This document shows, one piece after another, positions 1 to 8,352 of a DNA stretch of 32,955 bases. This stretch comes from Cyanobacteria bacterium bin.51. Lineage in GTDB: Bacteria; Cyanobacteriota; Cyanobacteriia; PCC-6307; Cyanobiaceae. The position numbers and the translations under genes are program-made. The DNA lies in the NCBI GenBank assembly GCA_013203655.1, contig JABMPN010000102.1:1-32955 (forward strand), read 5' to 3'. The notes beneath the pieces are model-generated. The model ran no database searches and was not told the DNA's origin. It saw only the letters and a list, made by a program, of their open reading frames with translations. Within the stretch, counting starts at the first letter, position 1, and each line of letters opens with the position of its first letter.

Positions 1-555
1 GTCCCGGGGCAGCTGCTCCACCAGGCAGGCCGACGGCAGCACCGCCAGGGCAGGCACGGCCCGCCACAGCGGATCGGCGCGCAGGCGGTCGTACCACCCC
101 CCACCGGAGCCGAGCCGGATGCCCTGGCGATCGAAGCCGAGGGCAGGGACTAACACCAGCCCCAGCGCCCCTGGGGCCAGGGCGGGCCCGCCGGGCGCCG
201 GGATGCGGCAGAGGTCGGGCTCGAGCGGCTCGCCCGGCTGCCAGACCCGATACTCCAACTGCCCCTCGCCGGGAACGCCAGCTACCGCCGGCAAGGCCAG
301 CCGATGGGCCAGGGCGGTGTCAGGCCCCTCGCCCGCCAGCTCCACCAGGCCGCGCAGGTCGATTTCCCCGGCCAGGGGCCAATAGAGGCCCAGCCTTTTG
401 CCTGGGGGCAGGAGCCCCCGTAACTCGCGCCGGGCCAGGGCAAGGATCGCGGCTTGGCAATAGCTGGACCGATCCAGCCGCAGGGGGCGCAGCCGCTGGC
501 GCCACAGGGCCTTGGCGCTAGCGGAATCCATGGCCTGGTCGGTGGCCTCGTCCAT
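1..555 (-). CDS. 5-formyltetrahydrofolate cyclo-ligase (partial, runs off left edge)
   Basis: Hand translation from ATG at 555: MDEATDQAMDSASAKALWRQRLRPLRLDRSSYCQAAILALARRELRGLLPPGKRLGLYWPLAGEIDLRGL...LVPALGFDRQGIRLGSGGGWYDRL; the GFD..G.RLG.GGG.YDR signature is typical of 5-FCL. Missing from the ORF track because no stop lies inside the window. Confidence 0.9.
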   Translation of the reverse strand, partial: MDEATDQAMDSASAKALWRQRLRPLRLDRSSYCQAAILALARRELRGLLPPGKRLGLYWPLAGEIDLRGLVELAGEGPDTALAHRLALPAVAGVPGEGQLEYRVWQPGEPLEPDLCRIPAPGGPALAPGALGLVLVPALGFDRQGIRLGSGGGWYDRLRADPLWRAVPALAVLPSACLVEQLPRD

Positions 556-557
556 GG

Positions 558-1019
558 TCAGCGCTGGAACCAGCCGGTGAGGGCCACGGCCAGGGCATCG
601 GCGGCGTCATCGGGACGCGGTGGCTCCTCAAGATTGAGCTCCCGCATCACCGCCGCCAGCACGTCGCCCTTATCGGCGTGGCCATGGCCGGCTAGGGCCA
701 ACTTGATCTGCATCGGCGGAAACTCCACCACCGGCACCCGCAGCCGGGCCAGGGTCATCATCACCACGCCCCGGGCCTGCACGACAGAGATCGTGGTGCT
801 GGAGCGATAGAAGAAGAACTTCTCCACCGAGGCCAGCTCCGGACGCCAGCGCCTCACAATCCAGCGCAGGTCACGGGCGATCTCGACGAGCCGATCGCCC
901 TCGGGCTGGCCGGCGGCGGTCTGGATCATGCCGCAGTCGATCAGGCTCTGAGGCGGACCGGTGTCGATCAGGCCGTAGCCCACCCGGGCCAGACCAGGAT
1001 CGATGCCGAGGATCCGCAT
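558..1019 (-). CDS. ruvC: Crossover junction endodeoxyribonuclease RuvC
   Basis: [21 protein letters not shown]... RuvC N-terminal catalytic motif, 153 aa. Confidence 0.95.
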   Translation of the reverse strand: MRILGIDPGLARVGYGLIDTGPPQSLIDCGMIQTAAGQPEGDRLVEIARDLRWIVRRWRPELASVEKFFFYRSSTTISVVQARGVVMMTLARLRVPVVEFPPMQIKLALAGHGHADKGDVLAAVMRELNLEEPPRPDDAADALAVALTGWFQR

Positions 1020-1025
1020 CCCATC

Positions 1026-2114
1026 TCAGCCGGCCAGGGCCAGCTGGAAGGCGCTGCGATCGCTTGGTTCTCCGCGCTCAAACACCTTGCAGAACATCTT
1101 GATCACCCGGTCACCGGAATCGATCTGCTCCAGCGGGTCCTTGCGCAGGCGGTGGCGCAGGCAGCAGGCCACCACCCGGGCGACGTCGTCGTCACTCACC
1201 TCGCTGCGGCCTTCAAAGGCGGCCAGGGCCCGCGACGCCCGGTTGATCACGATGTCGCCGCGCAGGCCATCCACATCCAGTTCGCCGCAGACCGAGGAGA
1301 TGCGAAGGCGCAGATCGTCATCGATCTGTACCGAAGGAAGCAAGTGCTGGGCCTGCACCGCCCGCTCCTGCAGGGCATCCTGGCTGGCCAGATGGGTGCT
1401 GTTGAAGCCTTCGGGATCGGCGTCGAAGCTGGTGCGCTGATCCACCACCTGCACCCGCAGCTCGGCGTCGCGCACGGTGCGCACTTCCACGCTCATGCCG
1501 AAACGGTCGAGCAGCTGGGGACGGAGTTCGCCCTCCTCGGGATTGCCGGAGCCGATCAGCACGAAGCGGGCGGGGTGACGCACCGAAATCCCCTCCCGCT
1601 CCACCGTGTTCCAACCCGAGGCGGCCGAGTCCAGCAGCACATCGACGAGATGGTCGTCGAGAAGATTCACCTCATCGACGTACAAGAGGCCACGGTTGGC
1701 CTTGGCCAGCAGCCCCGGCTCAAACGCCCGCACGCCCTCGCTCAGGGCTTTCTCGATGTCGATCGTGCCGCAGAGGCGATCTTCCGTGGCCCCCAATGGC
1801 AGATCCACCATCGGCACCTGGCGGGGCTCGATCGGCAGCGTCTCGCCGCTCTCCGCCCGCTGGCGCACCTCGGCGCTCTGGAGATCGGGATCGGTCGGTG
1901 AACTGTTGTAGGGGTCGCCGGCGACGACGTCGATCTCCGGCAGCAGGTCAGCCAGGGCCCGGATCGTGGTCGATTTGCCCGTGCCCCGGTCGCCCATGAT
2001 CATCACCCCGCCGATGCGTGGATCGATCACATTGAGCAGCAGGGCGAGCTTCATCTCCTCCTGGCCGACGATGGCGGTGAAGGGGAACACCCTGCGTTGG
2101 CGCTTCAGACTCAC
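1026..2114 (-). CDS. chlI: Magnesium chelatase ATPase subunit I
   Basis: AAA+ protein with Walker [30 protein letters not shown] and [19 protein letters not shown]; characteristic of ChlI/BchI. Confidence 0.97.
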   Translation of the reverse strand: MSLKRQRRVFPFTAIVGQEEMKLALLLNVIDPRIGGVMIMGDRGTGKSTTIRALADLLPEIDVVAGDPYNSSPTDPDLQSAEVRQRAESGETLPIEPRQVPMVDLPLGATEDRLCGTIDIEKALSEGVRAFEPGLLAKANRGLLYVDEVNLLDDHLVDVLLDSAASGWNTVEREGISVRHPARFVLIGSGNPEEGELRPQLLDRFGMSVEVRTVRDAELRVQVVDQRTSFDADPEGFNSTHLASQDALQERAVQAQHLLPSVQIDDDLRLRISSVCGELDVDGLRGDIVINRASRALAAFEGRSEVSDDDVARVVACCLRHRLRKDPLEQIDSGDRVIKMFCKVFERGEPSDRSAFQLALAG

Positions 2115-3592
2115 GGGCGAGGGGCCGGCACGGATCCGGATTGTTTCACAGCTGGCGTTACCGGCAGCAGGGTGAGCACCTGGGGTGGGGTGGCATCAGC
2201 CGGATAGATCAGCCGGACCCGCACCTGTCGCCGCTGACCGGGATCCAGGCTGATCCGGCCCAGGGCCGGGCCCTGCTGGCCTTGGCGCTGCACCAGGTGG
2301 AACCAGCGCCGGCCGGCCGGGCGACCGCCCGCACCATCAAGGCCGCTCACCTCCACCGTGCCGCGGAACATCACCGCCCGGGCCGTCTCCACGTTGAAAC
2401 TCAGCCCCCCTTGTGGCTTATCGCTCTTGCGCGGCGATTCGATCGCCAGATCGAGGGCCACGGGGTGGTCGGTGTCGTTGACCAGGGGGATCTGGAGGTC
2501 GTACTCAACGCCGTAGTTGCCATGGGCGGCCCAGGCCGTACCGGGATAGAACGCCTTGAGTTCCGCCGTCTGCACCTGGCCGGTGCCGAGGCTGCCGCGC
2601 TCGAGCGAACTGATCGGCCAGGATACCGGCGCACTCTGCACCGAGAGCTGGGGCCGGCAGGGCTCAGAGGTGCAGGGATCGCTGAGGGTTCCCCGCCAGC
2701 GGCTGCCCTGCTGCACCCCACTGACGCGGGAATAGATGATGCCGCCGGGTTGTCCCCGCGGGGTGGGGGTGTGCTCCTTGGCACTGAGGCCGCCGTTCAA
2801 AAGGCTCGCCCAGGTGGCGGCCGTGGGGGGCTGATCACCACCGAGGGCCGCCAGGGTGGCGATCTGCAGCGGCCCTTCACTTTCGAGCCGCAGCTGGAGG
2901 TTGCGGCCGTTCAACAAGGGATCGAGGCCTTTCACCGGAATCGGCAGCGCCACCAAGGTGGTGAGCTGGCCAGCCGGCAGCTGCCACTCAGAGGCCAGCA
3001 GGGGGCTGCGCCTGTTCTGGAGCAGCTCGGCGGCCACCCGGCTTCCCGGCCCCGAGAAAGCCGAGGTGCCGTCATGGGGCAGAACGGCGGGCAGGGGCAG
3101 GAACGGCGCCGCCGGCTGGGCGGGGTCGAATGACTGGGACAGGGCTGTCGAACCACTGATCAGGCGCAGGCGCACCGGCTTGGCGCCGCTGGGGGCCGCC
3201 ACCACCCCCAGCCAGAGGGTGGAGTCGAGCGTTTCCGGCTTGCCGGCGTAGACGTGGTGGCTGAACAGCTCGAAATGCCCCTCAATCGGGGTGTTCAGGT
3301 GGGCGGAGGGCACGGCGAACGGCTGGCCAGCCAGCCCGGCGCTGCCATCGAAGGTGGAGAGCAGGATCCCCGACTCCACGATCAGCTCGGGATTGTTGTC
3401 GTTGACAACCAGGAGCCTGTCGAGGCCGCCCGGCAGGGGCCGCACCTGCTGTCGACGCAGCAATGGGGCAGGAGGCGCCTGCTGGGCCAGCACGGGCTGG
3501 GTGAGCAACGCCGGCCAAACGGCCGGCAGCAAGGCGGAGAGAACGGGCAGCAAGGCAGGGCGCATGGCGGAAGGCAGAGCCGGGAAAATCAA
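2111..3592 (-). CDS. DUF3370 domain-containing protein, probably exported
   Basis: N-terminal hydrophobic segment; [26 protein letters not shown] and later motifs resemble the cyanobacterial DUF3370 family; 4-bp overlap with chlI start. Confidence 0.75.
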   Translation of the reverse strand: MIFPALPSAMRPALLPVLSALLPAVWPALLTQPVLAQQAPPAPLLRRQQVRPLPGGLDRLLVVNDNNPELIVESGILLSTFDGSAGLAGQPFAVPSAHLNTPIEGHFELFSHHVYAGKPETLDSTLWLGVVAAPSGAKPVRLRLISGSTALSQSFDPAQPAAPFLPLPAVLPHDGTSAFSGPGSRVAAELLQNRRSPLLASEWQLPAGQLTTLVALPIPVKGLDPLLNGRNLQLRLESEGPLQIATLAALGGDQPPTAATWASLLNGGLSAKEHTPTPRGQPGGIIYSRVSGVQQGSRWRGTLSDPCTSEPCRPQLSVQSAPVSWPISSLERGSLGTGQVQTAELKAFYPGTAWAAHGNYGVEYDLQIPLVNDTDHPVALDLAIESPRKSDKPQGGLSFNVETARAVMFRGTVEVSGLDGAGGRPAGRRWFHLVQRQGQQGPALGRISLDPGQRRQVRVRLIYPADATPPQVLTLLPVTPAVKQSGSVPAPRP

Positions 3593-4683
3593 CGGGGTTG
3601 GGGCGAGGGGCTGCTGCGACCCACCAGGGTCTGGCTGGCTGCGGCGGCCATGGCTCGTATCAGGTCGGCGGATCGGGGGTCATTGAACGGGCCTTTGACC
3701 ATGAACGCGGCGACGGCGCGCTGGCCATTCGGCAATTCGATCAAACCAGCATCGGAGTAGGCGATGCCGATGTCACCGGTCTTGTTGAGCACGGTGACAC
3801 CACGCGCCAGCAGCTCGCTGTCGGGATCGCTCGAGGCCGGCCCCAGGCCCTCAAGCAGGCCGAGGGGCAGCAGGGTGTTGGTTCTGGACGTGCCCATGAT
3901 CGTGCGGAAGTGGTCACGACCGCGGGGACTGAGCTTTTCGCCGGTATCCACCAGGGCGATTGAGCGGGCCAGGTCATGGGGACTGGTGGTGTTGGTTCCC
4001 TCCAGGTCGGGCAACCAGTTGTTGACCACCGTGGCGCCCAGGCCCAGGGCCTGAAAGCGGGCGTTGAGGGCGAGCTTGCCGCCCAAGCGCTTGATCAACA
4101 AGTTGGTGGCGGAATTGTCACTGACCCGGATCATTTCGGTGGCCGCTTCGTAGAAGGGGAAGCGGGTGCCGATCGGCCGGCTGGCCATCCAACCGGCGCC
4201 GCCGCCCACCACCTCTTTGGTGAGCGGAAGCGGTTCGTTCCAGCGCAGCTTGCCGGCGTCGAGGTCTTCGAGGCCAGCCAGGAGGATCGGCGTCTTGATC
4301 GAACTGGCGGCCGGTAGCGGCAGCTCTGAATCGAGCTGGGCAAAACGTCCATCATCGAGCACCAGCAGGAAGGCACCGGCCTTGAGATCCTTCTGGGCTG
4401 CAGCCAGGGCTTTCCAGCGCTGGCTGAGGGCGACGAGTTCCTGCTTCTGCTCAAAGCGACCGCCAGGCAGGCCGGACTGCGGCGCCGGCGCCGTGCCGCC
4501 GGCGCCGGCGCCGGTCTTGGCAGTGGAGCCGATCGCCCCTTGGGCCAGCCGCGGGGCCAGTTGCTGCAACACCGTGCCCGTCAGCACACCGAGCCCGACT
4601 CCCAACACCAGCAAGCGAAGGACCAGGGCAATGGGCTGGAACCAGCCGGGTGAACCTGGGCGGGAAGAACGGCCCGAACGCAC
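3589..4683 (-). CDS. Class A beta-lactamase-like serine hydrolase, membrane anchored
   Basis: N-terminal TM; SxxK (AASSIKTPIL), SDN (VSDNSATNLLIKRLGG) and KTG (LNKTGDIG) motifs in the right order. Confidence 0.85.
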   Translation of the reverse strand: MRSGRSSRPGSPGWFQPIALVLRLLVLGVGLGVLTGTVLQQLAPRLAQGAIGSTAKTGAGAGGTAPAPQSGLPGGRFEQKQELVALSQRWKALAAAQKDLKAGAFLLVLDDGRFAQLDSELPLPAASSIKTPILLAGLEDLDAGKLRWNEPLPLTKEVVGGGAGWMASRPIGTRFPFYEAATEMIRVSDNSATNLLIKRLGGKLALNARFQALGLGATVVNNWLPDLEGTNTTSPHDLARSIALVDTGEKLSPRGRDHFRTIMGTSRTNTLLPLGLLEGLGPASSDPDSELLARGVTVLNKTGDIGIAYSDAGLIELPNGQRAVAAFMVKGPFNDPRSADLIRAMAAAASQTLVGRSSPSPQPR

Positions 4684-4716
4684 GTGGGGTCAGAATTCGA
4701 AAGGCTTGGCAGGACG

Positions 4717-5535
4717 TTAGGGCGTCTGGCCCCGGCTGGCCCAGCGCAACTGGCTCACCATCCCGCGCAACAGGGCCACCTCGTCACTGCCCACCTGGGC
4801 CCGCTGCAGCAGCGCCCTCAGCTTCGCCATGCGGGCGTGGGCGGTGTGGGGCAACAGAAAACCCACCTCCAAGAGCAGCGCTTCGGCATCGACCAGGGCG
4901 GCTTCGAGACTGCCGCGGCTGGCTGGCTCCGGCAGCCGTTGTGGCTGTCCGGGCCCGCCGTGGCGCAGGGCCTGCAGGGTGACCGCCACCGCATGGGACA
5001 GGTTCATGGAGGGATAGGCCGGATCGGTGGGGATCCGCAGGATGCGGCCGGCCTGGAGCAGTTCATCGTTACTGAGACCGTGATCCTCGCGGCCGAACAC
5101 CAGGGCGGCCCGTTCACCGGTGGCCACGCCGGCCTGAAGCCAAGGCAGCACATCGGCTGGAAGCCCCACCGGCAGAGGCTCAGGTTCCAGCCTGCCGCTG
5201 GTGACCACCACCCGGCGGCAATCGGCGATGGCCGCGGCCAGATCGGGATACAGGGCTGCGCGCTCGAGCAGCGGCAGGGCATGCACCGCCATCCGCCGCG
5301 CTTCCTCGGCAAGCGGATCACAGCGGGGCTGCACGAGCCTGAGTTCCTCGATCCCGAAGTTGGCACAGAGCCGGGCCACACTGCCCACATTGAGGGGGCC
5401 TGCCGGCTCAACAAGCACCACGACCACTGGTACAGCCACCAAGGGTGAAGGCAGCACAGGAGCGGGCAAAGGTCGTCGGTCCACTGCTTGGTCAGCCGTT
5501 TGGTCTGCCGGACCGTTCAGCTCACTCGAGGGCAT
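4717..5535 (-). CDS. trmJ: TrmH/SpoU family RNA methyltransferase (TrmJ-like)
   Basis: VVLVEPAGPLNVGSVARLCANFGIEELRLVQP ... LVFGREDHGLSNDELLQAGRILRIPT.PAYPSMNLSHAVAV: SPOUT motifs of TrmJ-type tRNA 2'-O-methyltransferases. Confidence 0.88.
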   Translation of the reverse strand: MPSSELNGPADQTADQAVDRRPLPAPVLPSPLVAVPVVVVLVEPAGPLNVGSVARLCANFGIEELRLVQPRCDPLAEEARRMAVHALPLLERAALYPDLAAAIADCRRVVVTSGRLEPEPLPVGLPADVLPWLQAGVATGERAALVFGREDHGLSNDELLQAGRILRIPTDPAYPSMNLSHAVAVTLQALRHGGPGQPQRLPEPASRGSLEAALVDAEALLLEVGFLLPHTAHARMAKLRALLQRAQVGSDEVALLRGMVSQLRWASRGQTP

Positions 5536-5911
5536 GCAGATGGGCGATCAGATCGGCCATGGCCTGGGGATCGGGCTGGAAGCGGGGCATTGGCGGGGTG
5601 CGGCCACTGACCACCTGGCTTACCAGCTGCCTGTCGCTGCGGCGTTGGCTGACCCCCTTGAGGTTCGGACCCACCAGTCCCTGGCCAGCGATGCCGTGGC
5701 AGCCGGCGCAGTTCATCCTGAACAGGCGGCCACCATTCTCGGTGGAACCAACGAGCTCCAGCGTCTGACGGGTGTAGGGATCGCTGCGGGCTGCCGGCAG
5801 CACAACCAGGGAGAGAATCACGCAGGCACTGGCGGCGAGCAGCACCAAAGCAGTAATCAGTCCCTGCCGCGTTGCAGGCGTTCGCGTGGGGTCGGAGAGC
5901 TCGCCAGTCAC
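5522..5911 (-). CDS. cytM: Cytochrome c, CytM-like (start at GTG 5911 or upstream at 5965)
   Basis: One N-terminal TM then FRMNCAGCHGIAGQGLVGPNLKG...PPMPRF; single CxxCH heme motif and distal Met; divergent from petG. Confidence 0.85.
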   Translation of the reverse strand: MTGELSDPTRTPATRQGLITALVLLAASACVILSLVVLPAARSDPYTRQTLELVGSTENGGRLFRMNCAGCHGIAGQGLVGPNLKGVSQRRSDRQLVSQVVSGRTPPMPRFQPDPQAMADLIAHLHALE

Positions 5912-5985
5912 AAATGTTCTACGCCTCTCAACAGCCTGCCTCAGCCATGAAACAATTGTGATCAATAAGCTCAGCCATCCCTTCG

Positions 5986-6096
5986 ATGATTGAACCCCTG
6001 CTCTGCGGCATCGTTCTTGGTCTGGTCCCGATCACGATTGCGGGCCTGTTCGTGGCGGCCTGGAATCAATACCGCCGTGGCAGCGCTCTGGGCTGA
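5986..6096 (+). CDS. petG: Cytochrome b6-f complex subunit 5 (PetG)
   Basis: Hand translation: [36 protein letters not shown], a diagnostic PetG sequence; 36 aa, below the ORF-track cutoff. Confidence 0.97.
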   Translation: MIEPLLCGIVLGLVPITIAGLFVAAWNQYRRGSALG

Positions 6097-6655
6097 GCAG
6101 CATCAGGCTGGTGCTTCCATAGCGCCTCAGGTCATCGATCCGCCAGCCGGGCAGCTCGATGGCCGTTGCTTTGCTTGCGCACTCCATCAGTAGCCGTCCC
6201 TGCGGCGCCAACCAGCCGCCCGCGGCCAGGCCTCGACAAATCTCCGGCTGCAGGCCCGAGGCATAGGGGGGATCCAGATAGATCAGGTCGAAGTGGGCTG
6301 TGCCAAGTTCGGCTTCTCTCTGCTGAGAACCGATCGCCAGCCAGCCCGGCAACGTCCGGCAAAGCACACGGATCTCAGGGGCGCCTCTGAGGCCCGAGTG
6401 CACGGCCGTGAGATTGGCTAAGGCGGTGGCTGCCATCCTCCGGTCCTGATCCACCGCCACCACCGACGCCGCTCCACGCTGAAGCGCCTCACAGCCGATC
6501 ACGCCACTGCCACAGCAGAGATCCAGCCAGCGGGCACCGACCAGGTCTGCAGCCACCAGGTTCATCACCGCCAGCCTTACCCGCGCCGCCGTGGGCCGGG
6601 CCGTACTCCCCGGCGGGCTGAGCAGTTTTCGCCCGCCGCTGAGCCTGAGGGTCAA
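6032..6655 (-). CDS. rsmD: 16S rRNA (guanine(966)-N(2))-methyltransferase RsmD family
   Basis: [34 protein letters not shown]...[19 protein letters not shown]...[13 protein letters not shown]-binding and DPPY motifs. Confidence 0.92.
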   Translation of the reverse strand: MTLRLSGGRKLLSPPGSTARPTAARVRLAVMNLVAADLVGARWLDLCCGSGVIGCEALQRGAASVVAVDQDRRMAATALANLTAVHSGLRGAPEIRVLCRTLPGWLAIGSQQREAELGTAHFDLIYLDPPYASGLQPEICRGLAAGGWLAPQGRLLMECASKATAIELPGWRIDDLRRYGSTSLMLLSPERCHGGIDSRPPRTGPQS

Positions 6656-7281
6656 GGGTTCTGCTGCTCCACCCAGCGCAGCCAGCGGCTCAACATCCTC
6701 TGCCCCTGGGGGCCGGATTTCTCCGGGTGGAACTGGCAGGCCGCCAGATTGTCCTGCCAGACCGCTGCCGTCACCGCCCCTTCGCCAAAGACAACCGTGG
6801 CCGCATCGCAGCCCGGTTCTTCGGGTGCGGCGGCATAGGAGTGGACAAAATACACCCAGGCCGGCCCGCTCTCAGCCGGCAGCAGGGGGGTGGGGCGGCT
6901 GGGGATCAATGGCGCCCAGCCCATGTGGGGGATCGGATGACCGGGGCTGGCCGGCAAGGCCCGCACCCGCCCTTTCAACAGCCCCAGGCCTTCGGCTTTC
7001 CCTTCCTCACTGCCCTCAAACAACAGTTGCAGGCCCAGGCAGATTCCGAGCAGGGGGCGACCACTCCTGCTCCAGCGCTGGATCGGCTCCACCAGCCCCG
7101 ACTTCTGGAGGCAGTTCATGGCCGGATCGAAGGCTCCCACCCCCGGCAGGATCAAGGCATCGCAGCCGCTGGCCGCCGCCTCGGAGAGCACAGGCACCAG
7201 CTCCGCCCCCAGGCGCTCGATCGCCCGCGCCACGGAGTGCAGATTGCCCATTCCGTAGTCGATCAATCCGATCCGAAGCAT
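6652..7281 (-). CDS. hisH: Imidazole glycerol phosphate synthase subunit HisH
   Basis: MLRIGLIDYGMGNLHSVARAIERLG...ILPGVGAFD...LLGICLGLQLLFEGSEEG; glutamine amidotransferase of HisH type. Confidence 0.96.
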   Translation of the reverse strand: MLRIGLIDYGMGNLHSVARAIERLGAELVPVLSEAAASGCDALILPGVGAFDPAMNCLQKSGLVEPIQRWSRSGRPLLGICLGLQLLFEGSEEGKAEGLGLLKGRVRALPASPGHPIPHMGWAPLIPSRPTPLLPAESGPAWVYFVHSYAAAPEEPGCDAATVVFGEGAVTAAVWQDNLAACQFHPEKSGPQGQRMLSRWLRWVEQQNP

Positions 7282-7356
7282 GGCGGGCAACGTGCTCAGG
7301 GAGCCAGAGGGCAGAGGGGCTGTTCGGGGTGCCGCAGCGCCAGCGAACGAACCAGG

Positions 7357-7746
7357 TCAAGGGCCTTTCGGCGAGGTTCGGCCGGTCTGGATCAGCGTGA
7401 GGAATTCGAACAGTTCATGGAGGGTGCCAGAGCCTCCGGGCAGCACCACCAGGGCATCACTCTCGCGCAGGAAGAGAAGCTTGCGGGTGAAGAAACAACG
7501 GAACTGGAACAGGCGGCTCTGATGCTCGCTGATGAACGGATTGAGGTCCTGGTCGAAGGGAAGGGGCACATTCAGGCGGAAACTTCTGTCACCACCAGCA
7601 CCATGATATGCCGCTTCGATCACACCCCCGCCGGCGCTGGTCATCACTTCAAAGCCGGCTTGAATCACCGCCTGCAGATCCTTGAGGGTGCCGCGCTGGG
7701 GATGGCGAGCCAAGGCCGTGGTCAGTGCCCCGCTGCGGTCCTCCAC
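7357..7746 (-). pseudogene. Short LOG-family/TIGR00730-like ('lysine decarboxylase-like') protein; truncated and/or frameshifted, functional status uncertain
   Basis: Contains AGFEVMTSAGGGVIEAAYHGA...RKLLFLRESDALVVLPGGSGTLHELFEFLTLIQTGR (LOG PGGxGTxxE core) but lacks the first Rossmann strand region and the usual C-terminal half; stops at TGA 7357-7359. Confidence 0.6.
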
Positions 7747-7814
7747 TGTGGCTGGATCGGAGTTCGAGGCGATGGCAGCGGAGGTGGGCGGGAGGACTCA
7801 GGAGGAGGGGGAGC

Positions 7815-8138
7815 TCAGAGGTATTTGGCGATGGTGCCGGAGAGGGTGTTCTTGGGTACGGCCCCGACGACGGTGTCCACCTTCTGGCCGCCCTTGAACA
7901 CCATCAGCGTGGGAATGCTGCGAATGCCGTATTGACTGGCGATATTGGGATTCTCATCGGTGTTGAGCTTGTAGACCTTCAATTGGCCTTCAAACTCCTT
8001 GGCGATCTCATCAACGATCGGAGCGACCATCCGGCATGGGCCACACCATGGCGCCCAAAAATCCACCAGCACGGGCACATCACTCTTGAGCACATCTTGC
8101 TCGAAGGAAGCATCGGTGACGGCGGTGGGGCTGGACAT
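7815..8138 (-). CDS. trxA: Thioredoxin
   Basis: [49 protein letters not shown]...; WCGPC active site; start taken at 8138. Confidence 0.97.
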   Translation of the reverse strand: MSSPTAVTDASFEQDVLKSDVPVLVDFWAPWCGPCRMVAPIVDEIAKEFEGQLKVYKLNTDENPNIASQYGIRSIPTLMVFKGGQKVDTVVGAVPKNTLSGTIAKYL

Positions 8139-8218
8139 CCAACGGAACAACAAGGTCCCGGCAATCTAGCAACGGGGTTCCCGCTTCCTTGCCGCACCGG
8201 TCACGAACGTTGGAAGAC

Positions 8219-8241
8219 AAAACGCCCGGACGCGCCGGGCG
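8219..8241 (-). terminator. Rho-independent terminator of Yfr1
   Basis: Perfect 7-bp stem (8223-8229 / 8235-8241), 5-nt loop, followed by TTTT on the minus strand. Confidence 0.9.
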
Positions 8242-8277
8242 GGGAGGTGTGAGGAGTGTGCGAGCCGAAGCCCCCAC
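8219..8277 (-). ncRNA. yfr1: Yfr1 small regulatory RNA
   Basis: Minus strand contains the exact Yfr1 core ACTCCTCACAC (8257..8247) between a 5' stem-loop with a C(TTCG)G loop (8277..8258) and a 3' GC terminator hairpin CGCCCGGCGCGTCCGGGCGTTTT; located between guaB and trxA, as reported for Yfr1 in marine picocyanobacteria. Confidence 0.95.
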
Positions 8278-8283
8278 AGCTTG

Positions 8284-8289
8284 AGACTA
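8284..8289 (-). promoter_or_regulatory. Candidate -10 element for Yfr1 (TAGTCT)
   Basis: TAGTCT on the minus strand 6-7 nt upstream of the inferred Yfr1 5' end at about 8277. Confidence 0.5.
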
Positions 8290-8352
8290 ACGCCTGTCTC
8301 GGCCTGTCTCGCCTTGTCCAACAGTTAGACCCGCCTGTTCAGCGGCCTCCGC

